Of a stretch of 64,000 nt of DNA, positions 13,001-28,000 are shown piece after piece. Position numbers and translations under genes: made by a program. The DNA lies in contig OV884009.1 in NCBI GenBank assembly GCA_930367205.1, positions 124,256,639 through 124,320,638 on the forward strand. The letters run 5' to 3'. Source of the stretch: Acanthosoma haemorrhoidale (Eukaryota; Arthropoda; Insecta; Hemiptera; Acanthosomatidae). Every line of letters starts with the position of its first letter. The stretch's first letter is position 1. The notes beneath the pieces were generated by a model. It was not told where the DNA came from. It saw only the letters and a program-made list of their open reading frames with translations, and ran no database searches.

Positions 13001-16000
13001 TAGAGCTTTATTTGTCATGTTTTGAAGATACTTTGTTAATTTTTAAATCTTCAGATTTTGACTAAAAAATTGTTTTTTTTTTTAATTTGTAATAAACGAC
13101 CCAAGGTACAATTAATGTAATCATACCTGGGTCTACCCTATATTATACCTTGAGCAATATTTATATAAATGGGACTTTGAGTAATAATTAACACTAAAAT
13201 AAATGTGAAACTGTGTAGATAATAGGTTAAAATATTAGTCAGAATATAAAAAAAATGAATGCAGCCTCTGCTCAAATAAATAACTACCAGGGTTTTTAAA
13301 ATTAAAATGTATAAATACGAATACTGGTGGTAGAGAATTTCCAACTGCATAAATACAGCCTATTAAACCCTCTTTCTGTAGATGTTTTAACCTATGTGTT
13401 TGAGTTTTTTAGAAAGAATAACCTTGGGCAGAGTGTGCACTGATGAAATTCCTGTTTCATCAAAGTTAGAGATTTTTTCAGGAGAGAACTTATGTTTTTC
13501 CAACAAATTTGTATACTTATCAAAAAACTGATTTGCAAATAGCTTATTGAAACTAGTTGCACATGCAATACGAGTAGGACAAGGAGTTCTTAATGAAAAC
13601 TCTAGGTTACACTTCCGAAATTCAACAAGCCATTGTTCTCCAGCTTGACAGTTTGAATCCCATGATGGTGGATCTTTTTTATCATTGGCTTTTCCATATT
13701 AGTAAGCTAACTTTTTCAAATCACCCTTTGAAATGCCTTAATGCATTGCACTTGCAGTCAGTAAATAATCTTTTAAAGACTCTTCTTCATAAAAAACCTG
13801 GTGAATCGAGCATTTGTTCGCATTAGAAAAATCAGCATCTCCCCTTTCCCCCCTATATGCATCCAAATGTCTTTGGAGGCTCGTTTGAGACACATCCAAT
13901 GCTTTGCAGCTGTCCAAACAGATAATTCATTTTTTAAATATGTTTAACCCCTTCCTTCAAATTTTCTACTGGAACTTTAAATCACTTCTTGGCATCCAAA
14001 AGGGGGAAAAAAATCTGTAGACTGCATTTCATGATTATATTTATGTACAATATACAACAGTGGCCCATGGTACAATGATATGACATCTTTTTAGGTTAGG
14101 TTTTTAGCAAAGTCTTAATGTATATTGCTTAGAGATTGCATTCATTATAAGCTTAACAGTTTACTAAACATAAACCAACTAATGATTTCGAGTAAATTTA
14201 TATACCTTTTTGATTAAAAATTATCATATGAAGTAAAGAAAAGTTACTTTTCCAACACATAAAACACACTACTGTTAGGTTGCTACAAAAACTAAGTTTC
14301 ACCCAGTAAAATTTTTTTTTCTTAAGGTGAACCATTCTCCCCTTCATAACAAAAATTGTTAAGATGATTTAAACAAACTCTAGGCATTTTGTAACTAACA
14401 GCTAATGAAAAGAAATAAATTTGTAAATATGTGATAAACAATAATTAAGATGCATACACAAAGCACTCACAATTACATGTTTACTGGTTCACTACTATCT
14501 CACAACTGGCATCGTTCTGATGAATGTGTGCTAAACTAGATCAGGTTTGTACATGTCTATACACACCTGAACCTACACCGCATCAGTAACAATCCTACCC
14601 TTTGAGTTAGCTCATTTGGTTCCATCATATTCACAATGCTCTAGGAACTTTTACTTGATAATGGACAAACGGACGAAAAAACTTTTTAAGAAATTAAATT
14701 AACAAAAAAACTGTGGGTGATGGAGAAATTTCAAATACATATTTCAAAACGGGATAAAAAAAACTGCGTAAGTACACCTATTGGTACTCATTATATTGGG
14801 CCTGTTGTATAGGTTGACTGTCAAATGAAAAAAATAAATAGTTTTTGACCTTCTAACCCTTGTATGTTTTTCACCATATCGGATAAACCAAAAGTTGAAC
14901 CAGTCAGAAAAAGTAGTTTCATTCATTAGATCATTTAATTTGTTATAGACTCAAAAAATCATAGCAACACAATTTTGGGTAAAAAAAGGAAAACCCAAGT
15001 TACTAACTTAAAAACGAGATCTTATTTTTAATATTGAAAAAACGCTGTAATTAATTAATTATTTTATTTAAAAAAAAAACTAAAAGAGTAGTTATGTCCA
15101 CTTTGTAGAGCATAAAATAGATTTGATAAAACATTGGATCATTAATTAATTGTCTACATCCCATTCATAAACACATGTGAATCACTTAAGCAGCATAGTT
15201 TTATGGTCTTGTTTGACCAGTTATTGTATTTAAAAGCATGTGACAGTTCCAAATGGTCAAGATCTAAGATGGAATTCGTAGTATGTCAGCTTTGCTAGAG
15301 CAGCTACCAACATTAAATTAAATTTAGCAAGATTTCCACCCATTCGTGGTGTTACTCAACGTCATGCGTTCCGGACACACTAACAAGTTCAGACATGGCT
15401 GGGAACCGAAAATAACCCTCTTAAATAAATGGGTCCAGAAATTGGCAGGGTATGGACTCACTCCTATAATTAATTAATTGCATTGTTTTTGACAATCAAA
15501 AATAAATGCTCGCTTTTTAAATTAGTTAACTTGCCAGATGGTTTTTTCCTTTTTTTTTACAGCTCTGTTTCACATCATCTTTTGACAATTTACAAACATG
15601 TTTGTAGGAAATTTCATCCTCTACAAAAAATAATATAACACAACGAATAATTATTTATTTATAAATTTATGTTAATGAAGATAAAAAAAAAATCTGTAGT
15701 ATGCAAATCAGATTGGGCTATTTTATTTGAAATACATAATTTACATAAGCTATTTGTTTTTTTATTTTATTTGTTTTATTATTTTAGGTTCTGCATATTA
15801 CTGGAAATTTTCTCAACTCTTCCGAAGGCAAAGAAAAGTTTAGATTAGTTACTATTGCACATCCTATTCCTCATCCTGTTGATATTGAAATTCCTCTGGG
15901 AACATACACATTTCTTAGTAAACATTCATTAGATATGAAGTTCACTTATGCTGATGAGAGGTAATTATTAAAATATCTCTGGTCCAGTCTTTCAATATTA

Positions 16001-19000
16001 GTTTTATAAGATTTAAACCTTTATAATAATTTCTGGTTTTGAAGGCTCTCTGAGAGATCAAAATATACCATTTCTATTCTAAAATTGCCACATTGGCCAG
16101 CCATCATACTTAATTATAATTTTTTTTTATAATTTTATTTTCATTATTTTGTTCATAAATCTCCGGCGTGTAAAAAATTATAGCAATATTTATAAATTTA
16201 CTTTAGTTATAAGTTAATTATTAAAAAGAGATGTATTAGTGAATTGAACTCCAATAAAGTAAGGTTTCTGAATTATTTTATTCTTTATAACAACAATATA
16301 AAATGAAGAACTGATCTTTATTTTGAGACTAGACTCCCCTTAGGGGGACCAATAACAAATATATGGACCCATAGACTAGCCAATAGACTTGATGGAATTA
16401 AATTTCAGATTAAATATATAAAAATAAGTTAATTCAAAATTAATGCACATTCTGATCTCAATGTAGCTATTAGTTTCAAGCATGTTGCGAGTAAATAATT
16501 GGGGAAAAAAACATTTATAAACTGAGAAGGAATGAAATGTCTAATGAAAAATGAATACTGGGAAAACTTTTATGTAAATATTTTTTAACGAAATTCCCTT
16601 TTCAAGTAAAGATTACACTAATATTACAAGTTTTGTTGGTCTTAAAGCTGTTACATCTGACATGTAATAAAATATGTATTTAATAAGATGGATAGATAGA
16701 TTCACAGTGTTAATGATGATAAATGTGTAATTTTTTTTTCTGGATTTGAAGGGTCACATGTGAGATCTTAAGCATTAGTTTTAATGTTATTTGTTGATTT
16801 CAGTTACCTTCATGAGTATATGAACTGGACTTGATAACCATCAAAATTAATTTGATGTATGCACAGCAAACTCCCGATTATCCACATAATAGGGTGGCGC
16901 GGTAACCACAGTTAATTGAATTCCATGGATAATCTACAAAATGGCTGAAATAAGACACAAATCTACACGAAATTGCTTTTAAACAATATTTATTTATGCT
17001 AAGGGGGGCTTCACATACCATTATGACATAAAAAAAAAGTTTTCTTTATTAACTTACAAGTTAGTGGGTTTACTTAAAAAAAAAAAAAAAAAGGTCAACT
17101 GTGTTATGGTCTTTTGTGTTAAAAACCCCTTCTTTATATGTGATTGTAGTTTTTAACAACATTTTGTCAACAAGTGATGCATTGTCTTGTTCCTCCAGAT
17201 ATTGAAGGAGTCCATCATTGTGTGCTAGAGCTGTCTCATGGCTTCTAATGCTCCACCTACTGTTTGTTGATTTTGTCAATCAGCAATACAACAAGACAGC
17301 TTTCTGGGGTATGTTTTGAGACTTATGGTGCTCTTTAACTTGGAAAACGAACTTGTTTCCAAACCAATCTTTAAATATTTGTTGGCCCATCCAACTTTTT
17401 TTTTGGTTGAGGTTGTTTACTGCAGGGTTTTAAGTCTATGCTCCTAAGCTCCTTTATAAAATCTTGGATTTTTTTATTTTCCCCAATCACTACCGCCTTT
17501 AGTTTTTGTGTTCCTGTTGTATTGTTTTATGTGTTGTATGTTTTTGCGCACCATTATTGTTATACCTTTTTTATTAGGCTTAAGTCCTGGAATAAAAGGT
17601 GGCTTTCCACTCATTTCATTAAATGCCAGTGTTTGTGTCGAGAAACATTTCCAGAACAGCCTGGACTCATCAGTGTTGTAAACTTGTTAGTAAAAAATTC
17701 CCTCTGGCTGAAGAAATTGTTCAAAATCAGTTTTGAATTCTTCCGCTGCCTGTTCATCGCATGTTCGTTTCTTGCTGTTGGGCAATCACAAGAGGATCTT
17801 ACAGACCTATCACTGGTGGTGGAGAATGTGTTAAGTAAGTAGTCTATGGCCTTGACAACTGCTTGGGGACAGGAACAATTATTGATCTTTCTGATAGGTG
17901 TGTGCCCCCACAGCCACTGTGTCAGGAGAAGAGGTTAGGTGTGAGGTAATTTAAGTGGTCTTGGAATGCCATGAGTTCACATTCAAAATCTATGGGTATG
18001 CAAAAGCCCGCCCACAAAGGCAAATGTGAAAAAACAGGCTAAACCGCTGATTGAGTGCCACTAGGAAGGCTGTGGTGCCCCAGAAGCCATCGTCCAATAA
18101 TATGCTAGTTTAGTAGGGCAGAAGCCAGGAAACTCCACTGGGAAAGGTATGGAGGCTGACAGCGCCGGACTAAATCATGCCAGTTAGGAATAAGAGAGGT
18201 GCAGAGGTTAAATGAAAATGCAGTAATTAGAAACATCAGTGCAGCTGCGAGTGCCAGTCCTGAGACAAGCTGAAGCTCCTCTGTATTGTCTGATCAGACA
18301 AGGTATACATAAAGCGTCTTCCAATAGGAACTTTTGAACTTTGACAGTTGATAGCGGCCATATTGTTGAAGCTGAATCTGTTGAATTGGCTGTCATTTAT
18401 GTAGTCTGTTTTGCCAAATCACCATGATTGGATATAGCGTTCAACAACACGTGCAAATGATAAAATTGTTTTATCAATATGGGTGTTCTGTTCGAGCAAC
18501 GGTCGCCATAACCGTCCTCCCGAGAGAACTATTCGCAGTGTGGTGGATAAATTTGAGTCCACCGGTTCAGTAAACAATCAACCAACACCCGTACGTCGGC
18601 AAAACGCAAGATCTGCCGAAAACGTTGCCACTGTCCGTGAGTGTGCAGATGAATCCGAGGCAGTCGATTTCGGGTCGCTCACAAGAACTCGGTCTTTCGC
18701 AGACCACAACTTGGCGAATTTTGCGTCATGACTTGGGCCTGCACCCGTACAAAATTTAACTGACCCAGGAGCTGAAGGTAAACAACCATAGACAACGACG
18801 TGTGTTCACTGAATGGGCCCTGGAGCAGTTGGAAACTGACCCTAATTTTCATCAAAAAATCATCTTCAGCGATGAGGCCCATTTTTGGACAAATGGGTAC
18901 GTCAACAAACAAAATTGTCGAATTTGGGACAATACCAATCCACATGAGATCCAAGAGCATCCAATGCATCCCAAAAAAGTCACTGTTTGCATCGGTCCAT

Positions 19001-22000
19001 ATTTCTTTGAGAAAGACGTTGGCCAGGCCATCACCGTCAACAGCAAGCACTATAGGTCAATGATTACCAACTTCTTTTGCCCTGAATTGGATGATGTGGA
19101 CACCAACAACCTTGGTTTCAACAGTACGGCGCTACGTGCCACAAAGCTCATGTCACATTGGACATTCTGCACGAGCGATTTGAGGGTATGGTCATCTCAC
19201 ATGGAGGTTAAGTGAACTGGCCACCGAGATCGTGCTATTTGACCCCATTAGACATTTCTTGTGGGGTTTTCTTAAGTTGCAGGTCTATACGAATAAGCCA
19301 CAAATCACAGCGGTCCTCAAAGCCAACATAACCCATGCCATCAGTCAAATTCAGCCTGATATATGCGCCAGAGTCATGGATAATTGGACATTTCGGATGC
19401 GAGCCACCCAGCAAAGCCATGGCGGACATTTGCACGATGTTATATTCCATACATAATGGCGTCAATAGGCCTTTTTAAACGAATAAAAAATTTTGATGAT
19501 ATCTCACACACATTTTCTTTTATTTAAATTTAAAGATAGGAAGAATGAAAGACCCATTACCTAGTTGCTTGCAGCCTATGAGAGATTGGTTTCTTCCGGC
19601 CAATCAGGAGGGATTTTATTTGAGCCAATCAGGCTCTGGCTTCCCTCTGTTAGCCTGAGCTGGTGATCCTAGCGGTGGCCTGGGAACTAGTTTGCAGCTC
19701 GCTATTTATTTATACAAATATTATTTACACTTTCTTTGGTTTACATTACAGTAGAATCCCAATAATTCGTATTGTCAAGGGACTGACAGTTTGGTATGAA
19801 TTATCGGGGGTACAAAATTAAAAAATGTATTAATGGAAGCATGTATGTATTAAGAAGTATGTACAATGTAGTAAGAATAAAAACTATGCAATAAACACTG
19901 CTTAATAGTAAACTAAACAATAAACAATACATGCAATAAAAAAATATGTTCATGCTTATGTTCTAGATTAAATAAACACCAATCATTTGTATGAAAAAAA
20001 TCCTTAATTTTTTTTTTACACAATCCTTGCAGACGGGTATTGTCAATTCCTTTGTATATTTCCTCCAACTGGTAAATTTTGAATTCTTTGCTTGCGCGAA
20101 CCACTTTTTTAAGTTCTCTTCAGGTTGTGGGTAATCACCAGTCTTGAAGCGTTTTACTTTACTGCTTGATGTCTGGGAAGTGATTTTGTCCTTGTTCTTC
20201 AGGATTGATGTGATCGTGGAACGAGGGACGTTAAAATGCTTGGATACGTCAATTTGCTTAAAGCCACTGGCCACGGCCTTTATGACTTGTTGTTTCTCTT
20301 TAATAGAGAGGCTAACTTTTTTCGGAGGCATGGTAACATGTCACAACGCTAACGAAAACGAGACTGAACTGTAGAAACGAAAGAAAAGTTTAGTACAATT
20401 CCTAAAACTTTCCCTCTCTCCTTTCCTTATTTTCTTTCAGTAAAAAGAGTACGAATTACATATGGGATTTCATAGAAAACATTTATCACGCACTCATTCT
20501 GCTCTCTGGTCTTTCCCTTTCTTGAAACAGTACGAATTAACGAGGTTTTTAAGCTGAAAATACTTGTTTTCATACAAAAGAAGACATTTTAAGTGACCTC
20601 GAGCATAAAAATTATACGAATTACCCAGGGGACTGAAATGCATTGTTTTTATACCACTTACCAGGATTTTCTCTAGGGACTGGCAAATTTGTACGAATTA
20701 GCCGGAAATACGAATAATCGGGATTCCACTGTATTATATTAAAATATCAGAAACAAATAACATTACATTATTATTGTTCATATCAGACATATTATATTAT
20801 AGGGTAACTTAATTTTGTATGTGGTGAAATGGTTGGCACAACACACGCCATGAAGTCCAATTGCTCTTAATAAGTTTTACACCTTTGGAATGCCCAGAGA
20901 TTAAAAAAATGCATGTGTGTAGCGCTTGCTGTTTTATGGGGATTGACCCCAGTTGCATCATAATTAATTGCAATCATCATTTGTCTAGATATATCAATAA
21001 TATTAGTATTGCCCATGTCAAAGAAAAACTGATAACCTAAATAAAGATATTGATGATACCAGAGAAAATATCAGTTATGAAGGTGATATGGCAATTGATG
21101 CTTATGAATGAAAGTGATATAAACAAAAAAAAAAAACTTATCACTTTTTCAAAACTATATTAAGTTCCTGTTATATGTCGTGATTGAATGATATTAATCC
21201 ACAAACAAATAATTTTGATGAGGAGACATGGTCTACACAGAAGATGAAAATACAATTTCAAAATTCTTCATGACCTAAATAGGGCAGTAATTTTTTTTGT
21301 AATTTGAAATTTAAACTATTTTCACCGAAATGCCTAGCATGATTGTGTACTTCCATCATTCACTACCACATATTTAATTGTATATCCGCCCGACAAGACT
21401 ATGTTTAGAACTTAGATAATGTTTAAGGAATTTAGCTGAAGTTAAGTTTTATTGTTTTCCCAGAGTAGAGACAAAAAAATGTGTAAATACTTTTCTGCTA
21501 TATAATATTATAGGAACTGCTTTATTTTTAGTTTTTATTGTTACAAATAAGATTCTTTTCTCTTGTAATCAAATTTTAAGTATCTATAACTTCTTCCTTT
21601 TTTTATTAACTAATAAGAAAAATGTTATCATAGGCATTCATAATAAAATTTTACCCTAAATAATTAGTAAAATAAAAAACTATTTTATTACTAATACATT
21701 TTGTATTTATTTTTAGGATGTCTGAATTTCTAGGATACAACCCTGAAAGTTTAATTGGAAAATCTCTTTATAATTTCCATCATGCACAAGATAATAAAGA
21801 TATAGAAAAAGCATTCAAATCCTGTAAGAAAGAAAATTAGTAAAACCTTTATAATGTAATAAAAATAAATTATTAATTTATTGTATCTTAAGTTTTCTGA
21901 TTGTTTTTTTTTTTTTCCTATTCTAGTATTTGCAAAAGGCCAATCTGAAACTGGACATTATCGATTTCTTGCTCAAGGAGGTGGATTTGTTTGGGTCTGT

Positions 22001-25000
22001 ACTCAGGCTACTGTGATATATTGCGAAAAAGGAAACAAACCTCAAAGTGTTGTGTGTGTTAATTATGTTGTGAGGTAACATTATTTTTTAATCATTTGTT
22101 TGCTTTGTTTTAAATTGAGATCTGTTAAATATTTTGGGTTTTTTACTAATGGTTAAATATTGTTAAAGCAATTTTTAATTGATTAAATTTTTTTTTAATT
22201 ATTGATTGTGCTGGGGGATTTCATTATTTGTATGATTGCATATGCAAAAAAATACTATAGTGTGATGTAAAGCAATTTTGTCAAGTGAATTGCTTACTTA
22301 CTTATTACAACCCATCACCGAGACTGGGCTTTGTATTATAAATAACAGTACTTATCCTCTTTGACTTGAGTAAAGATTTCAACTCGGTAGACTATAACCT
22401 TTTTACTAAATAAATATCACTCTCTCTCCCTCTCTCTGTAAACTCCTTAAAATGGCTTAAATCCTTCCTCTCCAACCGTGTTTAGTCTATCAATTCCAGA
22501 TATGCCCCCAACCTAATTTTGTGGATATCCAAAAAGGTGTACCACTAGGCTCATCGTTATCTCCGCTACTCTTCTGCCTTTACCTGGTTGGTACCCCCAA
22601 GCATACTAAAAACCTGTTGGTCCCTTTAAAACACCGATGTCTTCCAAATTTACCATTCCTTTCATCCTTCTATTTATACAAATTTCAAAAATGTCATGAC
22701 AGATATCGACTATCTCGCTTGGGTGGGCTGGCCAAAATCACTTGAACTAAAACATTCTGAAGACCAAATGTATTATAATAGGAAATAAATCACTAACTAA
22801 CCTAATACAAAACACACCCCATTTCAAAATTAATTTAGTTAAAGACCCAGGAGAACTCATCAACTATACTTTAACTTTGAATGACAATACTACACAGTTA
22901 TCTCGATAATACAATTATAATACACGATGGCCTTTTATCGCAAGATGGTCAAATCTTGCTGTATAATTGATGACACCTGATAGTGAGTGACCTACTACAG
23001 GCCCCTTGTCAAGACACTCTCTATTAGCTTCATTACAGTGGCCCTCATCAACTCCTTCTCTATCCTGGTTGAATAGAGGAGAACGTCTTGAGGCTTTTGT
23101 TGTTCTCATTGATTCAGTAATACCTAGACAAACCAATCTTTGAATGGCTGTTAGCTTGGTAATTGTGATCTTTTAATCTTATTATGGCATTTTAAATCCA
23201 AAGTAGTATTGTTGGCTTAGTGCCTGCCCCATCTCTTACCCGGGTTTTTTCAAATTTAGCATCCAGTATGGCCACCCAGAAATTTGACCTGTTGCTTTAG
23301 AGCTAAAGGTGTATTTAAAAGTACTGGGGGCAACTATCCGTCCCTTTTTCTTCTATTGGGGAAGAGAATCAGTTTTGTTTTAGTCTGGTTGATGGAGAGA
23401 CCGTCCTCTCTACACCATACTTTTAAAATTTTGCAGGCGGTTGGTATACATATCCCCACTGTGCAGAAATGGGCCAGTGACTATGTCCAGCCCTTCATTT
23501 GCATAGGATTGTCCAAAAAGGGAGGAATTGTGAGAGAGGTAATTGTGGAGCTCATCCATTACCACACACCAGAGCAGCGGTGAAGGGCACCTCTGTCTCC
23601 CTGGTGACGCCATCCAATGATATTTCAATTTTCCTGTAGTTTAACATGGTGTCAAACCACCTGATGAAGTTATCTGGAAAATGAGTGATCAAAACATTAA
23701 TTAAATCTGCACTGTTGCCTAAAAGATTCTAGAATGACCTCCTTTTATTCACAGTTGAAATGACTTGCTCCATACCATTGTCCCAAATACTTCCTTGGTA
23801 CCTTCCTCTACAAACTCTTCCTAATCCAACAATCATACTACTCCATATTTTAATGCCATAGCAGAGGTTCATTCACCTCAAACCTCCTGCCCATAATCCA
23901 TCCTATTTTTTTACCCCAATCCTCGGAAGAATTTTTCATTTCCTTGGAATATTCACCTGCCCAGACTATTAGTCAAGGTCGGCGCTTAGATTATTTCATG
24001 TTGCTGAATTTTCTAACTATGCTTGCAGTTCCCTCTGTGCATCTCTAGCATCCAAATTGATTCAAGCGGGTCCTCCGGGATCAAACCATTGCTAGAAATG
24101 ATGGCAGAGAAAATCCCACAACTATCTAATCTCTATAGATTGGAAATTTATTTATTTCCTTAATTCTTCAGCTAAACTTTGTATTTTCGCTTCTTTTCAG
24201 CTACTAACATAAGCAAATTGTCTTAACCGATACTCCCTCCCTGCCAAAGCGACACCCCGAAGTCACATTGTGTATAGATTTCATCTTACTCCTTCACAAG
24301 TCACATATATCTTCCCCACAGATTTGCTTCCTGTAAGCTTTTGTGGCAATGCCTTGTTCCAGTGTAGCCAGAAAGATTTCTACTGTTTTCGGGAAGATAT
24401 CACCATTTCTCGTCCAGGCTAATGATGCCTGAGTATTCAATCCCATGTCTATTGGGGTTTGGTAGAATCTTCCATGGAGTACTTTGCTTTTCCATACGTC
24501 TGTGAGGGAGGCGAAGTTATCAGCTTCTTAGTTCTCAGTTCTTGATAAGGTGAGGCCCGTGTAGTTATCAATTTAAGACACCAAAACTGAGAAAAGGTCA
24601 GAGTCAATGTTTAGAAGGTAGTTTCGTTGACTATTTTTTTCCTACCATTTTTTCTGGTAGATAGAATCTCGGTATTGAAGACTTATAATGTCAGTTTCTT
24701 GAGATCGGCAATCTGGACTATGATGTAGCAATCCAACACCTCAAGGTCAGTTTTCATCCATTTTAGAATTCTGAAGAAGTGAGCAATAACTGGTGAAGCC
24801 CAAGTATTTAAAGATTTAACCATATTTCCACCTCATAAAAAAATAAAACTTAAATGTATAACCTTGATGTGATATTTAAACTCTTCTTTAATACAGCAAT
24901 TGACACATTCCTAAATATTTATGAGAATCTGTCTCTTCAAGCTGACCAATAATTGCATCTTGTGAAATTTTTACATTTGACTTGTTTGCCTTTTTCAGCT

Positions 25001-28000
25001 TATAACACAGCACATTTTTCTATACCCAGCTCCATTTTTTATGTCTTCGCTGTAAACTCACTGTTTCTGAATTCATTATTTATTATTATTAACCCTTGAC
25101 ATAATGTCCGGGTGGTAGGTAAATATTCTTGGATTATTTTGAGAAAATTTGGAACTTGTCATTATTATTATTATTTTTGCCAGCGTTTCTGAAAAATTGT
25201 TGTATAATTTTCTTATAAGCTTGGTCTTATGATTTGTTGCCTAGAGATATTCTTTGTCACACCTAAATTGAGTTAGGAGAACATAAACTGTCCCTAGTAT
25301 ATACAGAGACAATTTCAACAATAAGCAATTGAATTAGGCAAAAAAATTTATATTTTAACAAACCTATATATCTGTAATGTTTAAGGAGAAAAGTGGTTTT
25401 GAATCCGAGTCGATGACAATTTTAGGGTGGTGGGGTTGGTGAGGAAAACAAGAGAAAGTGGCTACTGACAGGAGCTAAGTTAATTGAGATTTGCAACATT
25501 GTTAACTCCGATTTCACTGAGTTATGACCAGTGTGGTATTGAGCAACTGATCAGTGTTCCGCTTCACTGCAGATGTTGGTGAGCATAGACGATCTTTTTT
25601 TCATGGCATTTAGGCAGGTAGTAAAGCCATGTCCTTTGTGTTGAATTACTACCTGCTACTCAAGGCCTCCCCTCCCTTCAAGTTTTCCCCAAGATCACCT
25701 CATCTTTAGAATTCTTTCCCCTTTACTCTATGAAGAAGTTGCTGTAACTAATCATGCTCTGATGCCAGTTATCTTATCAGCCGAAAGTTTCCAGGGGAAT
25801 CCTTTCTTTGTAATTTTGCTGGATTATTTTTTTAGGAGTATACGTATCCCAAGCAAGTGTTACTTTAAATTTGCCATCGCTATACGTCACACAATGTCTA
25901 GCCTTTATGTTCAACCCCATCTGCTTGTTTTCTCATGTTTAAGAGTTAATGCAAGTTTTTCTCTTTCATGAAATAATATTATATATTAAAGGAATTTTCT
26001 AGAGATTCAGAGTATATTAAGTGTGTGTAATAATTTTGCAACTAAGAATGACGGGAAGTACTGATTTATGTATTTTTCAGTGAGAAACTTAATGAAGTTG
26101 AAATTTATTCTACTGATCAATTATATTGGACCAATTCAAAGAAGCGAAACTTTATTGAAAAAACATTAATAAAACCTAAACATGTTCAACCCCGTCCTCA
26201 GCCTGCTACTTCTAAGATATTTGCTAAACGGACTGCAGATATGAACAAAGGATTTTTAATATTTTCTGAAGATAATTCTGGATTTACAAGTAATTTTATT
26301 TATTTTCAAACTTTAAAGTTATAATTATAAACACAGCAATACTATTTTCATTGAACCCAACTTAAGTTTCAATTCACTACACAACCTTTAACAGAATTAG
26401 AGAAAAAGATGCATATCCTGTATGTTAACAGGCAACAGGTCTGTAGAACATTTCAGGTTACAAATGTGTTCTGCAGTTCCTGAGTTTATCTCATACAAAC
26501 AAATGTTCCTTACTGGCCATTGCCCAAGTACTTATTCATCCCACTCTTCTATCAAACAAAAAAAGAAATAAATTTTATCTGTAGAATAAATATTTTATTC
26601 AATTCACCTTTTAGGCAGATGTTAAATTTGTCTAGTTATTGGTTAGTAAACTATTTTTCTCTTATCCATTATTTTTTTCCCTGTTCATCTTATATCTAAA
26701 AACTCTTCTTCTTTCTTGTTCTGCCTTTCATTGAGAGATTACTCATTCCAGTGTAACTCATTATCCCTCTCCCTGGGAAGACATTTTATCTCATTTATAC
26801 TTTTCAGTGTCATGATTGGCAATATGACCAAGGTATGAGTTCCTAGATCTTCCTCAAGGGATGGGTTCCAGTGAGCCTTGCTTCAATCAGCTTCTTGGGT
26901 TCTCTGTTTGCATCCATCCAACAAACATGCCCAAACCACTACAGTTGCTGTTTTTTATTTTTTCAGTGCAATGATCTACAACTGTTCTCTTATTGTTTTA
27001 TTCCTAAGCTGATTCCAATTTGTCCTACCATCCATTCTACAAAAGTCTTCATTTCAACTAAGTTCAATATATCAGGTTGGCCAAAAAGTCCATTCGGTTT
27101 TTGTCGTCGCGAAACTTCAATCAGTCTAATATGTAGCTAACTTCAGTCCGTCCCTTGCGAATGCGCTCTCGTCAGATACTAGACACTTCAAAGTAGTTTG
27201 ACGCGAAATTCCGACGAGACTGATTGTATTTCGTGTGTTTATGATCATCCTGAAAATGAAAAACCAAAACGAACATTATCGACACCTCATGATTTTTATT
27301 TTTAAAAAGGCAAGAAAGCAGTGGAAACTTGCATGAAGGTATGTGCTGTATATGGAGAGGATGCTATTACAGAACGTATGTGCCAGAAGTGGTTTTCAAG
27401 ATTTCGATCGGGAAATCTTTCGGTTCAAGACGCACCTCGCTCTGGCCGGCCAACTGAGATTAACAGCGACAAAGTGAAGGAATCAGTCGACACCAATCCT
27501 CGTTATACAACTAGGGAGATTGCAGTTATTCTCAAAATATCCAAATCGAGTGTTGAAAACCATCTGCATCAACTTAGTGAGGCTAACCTCGCCCAAAGGA
27601 TTTCCATCTGCGATTCGTTGCAGAAACGTGAAGAAACCGATCCTTTTTTGAAGAGAATGATGACAGGGGACAAAAGTGGATCGTCTATAACAATGTGGAG
27701 TGCAAACACTCATGGGGGAAGCGGGGCGAATTGTCACAAATAACCCTCAAAGCAGGACTTCGCCCAAAGAAGGTTATGCTCTCAATTTGGTGGGATTGGA
27801 GGGGTGTTGTCTTTAACGAACTTCTTCCCATGAACAGGACCATCAATTCGGATGTGTGCTGTGGCCAGCTGGACAAATTAATTGCAGCGATCCACCAGAA
27901 GCGTCCAGAACTAGCCAACCGTAAGGAGATTGTCTTCCATCACGACAATGCCAGACCGCACACTTCTTTGCAGGCGCGGCAGAAGTTACTGGAGCTTGGC

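Larger units (their letters stand above)
10241..15787. other. HIF intron, 5.5 kb
   Basis: It contains an unclassified repeat-protein relic (10860-11650) and a pogo transposase relic (13380-14000). Between them, 12230-12580 is GC-richer DNA that I cannot assign. The rest is AT-rich with nothing recognised. Confidence 0.75.
15961..21716. other. HIF intron, 5.8 kb, transposon-rich
   Basis: It holds a Tigger relic (16864-17850), a dispersed repeat (17838-18005), a Tc1/mariner-superfamily relic (18424-19456) and a TIR-bounded pogo element (19749-20731). The flanks 15961-16863 and 20732-21716 are AT-rich with nothing recognised. Confidence 0.8.
22075..26080. other. HIF intron, 4.0 kb, LINE-rich
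   Basis: The interval 22330-24800 is filled with non-LTR retrotransposon fragments on both strands, listed separately. From 24800 to 26080 I see AT-rich DNA with no recognised gene. A TTAACCCTTGACATAATG stretch at about 25090 resembles a piggyBac end, but no partner was found. Confidence 0.75.

Noticed and set aside
13138..13350. 70-codon minus ORF with hydrophobic composition
   Set aside because: AT-rich DNA often gives Ile/Leu/Tyr-rich chance ORFs; no supporting signal was seen.
17438..17842. 134-codon plus-strand ORF
   Set aside because: It is the antisense shadow of a Tigger transposase relic whose minus strand shows ordered catalytic blocks.
25085..25125. A piggyBac-type left end (TTAACCCTTGACATAATG)
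   Set aside because: No inverted partner followed by TTAA was found within the next few kilobases.
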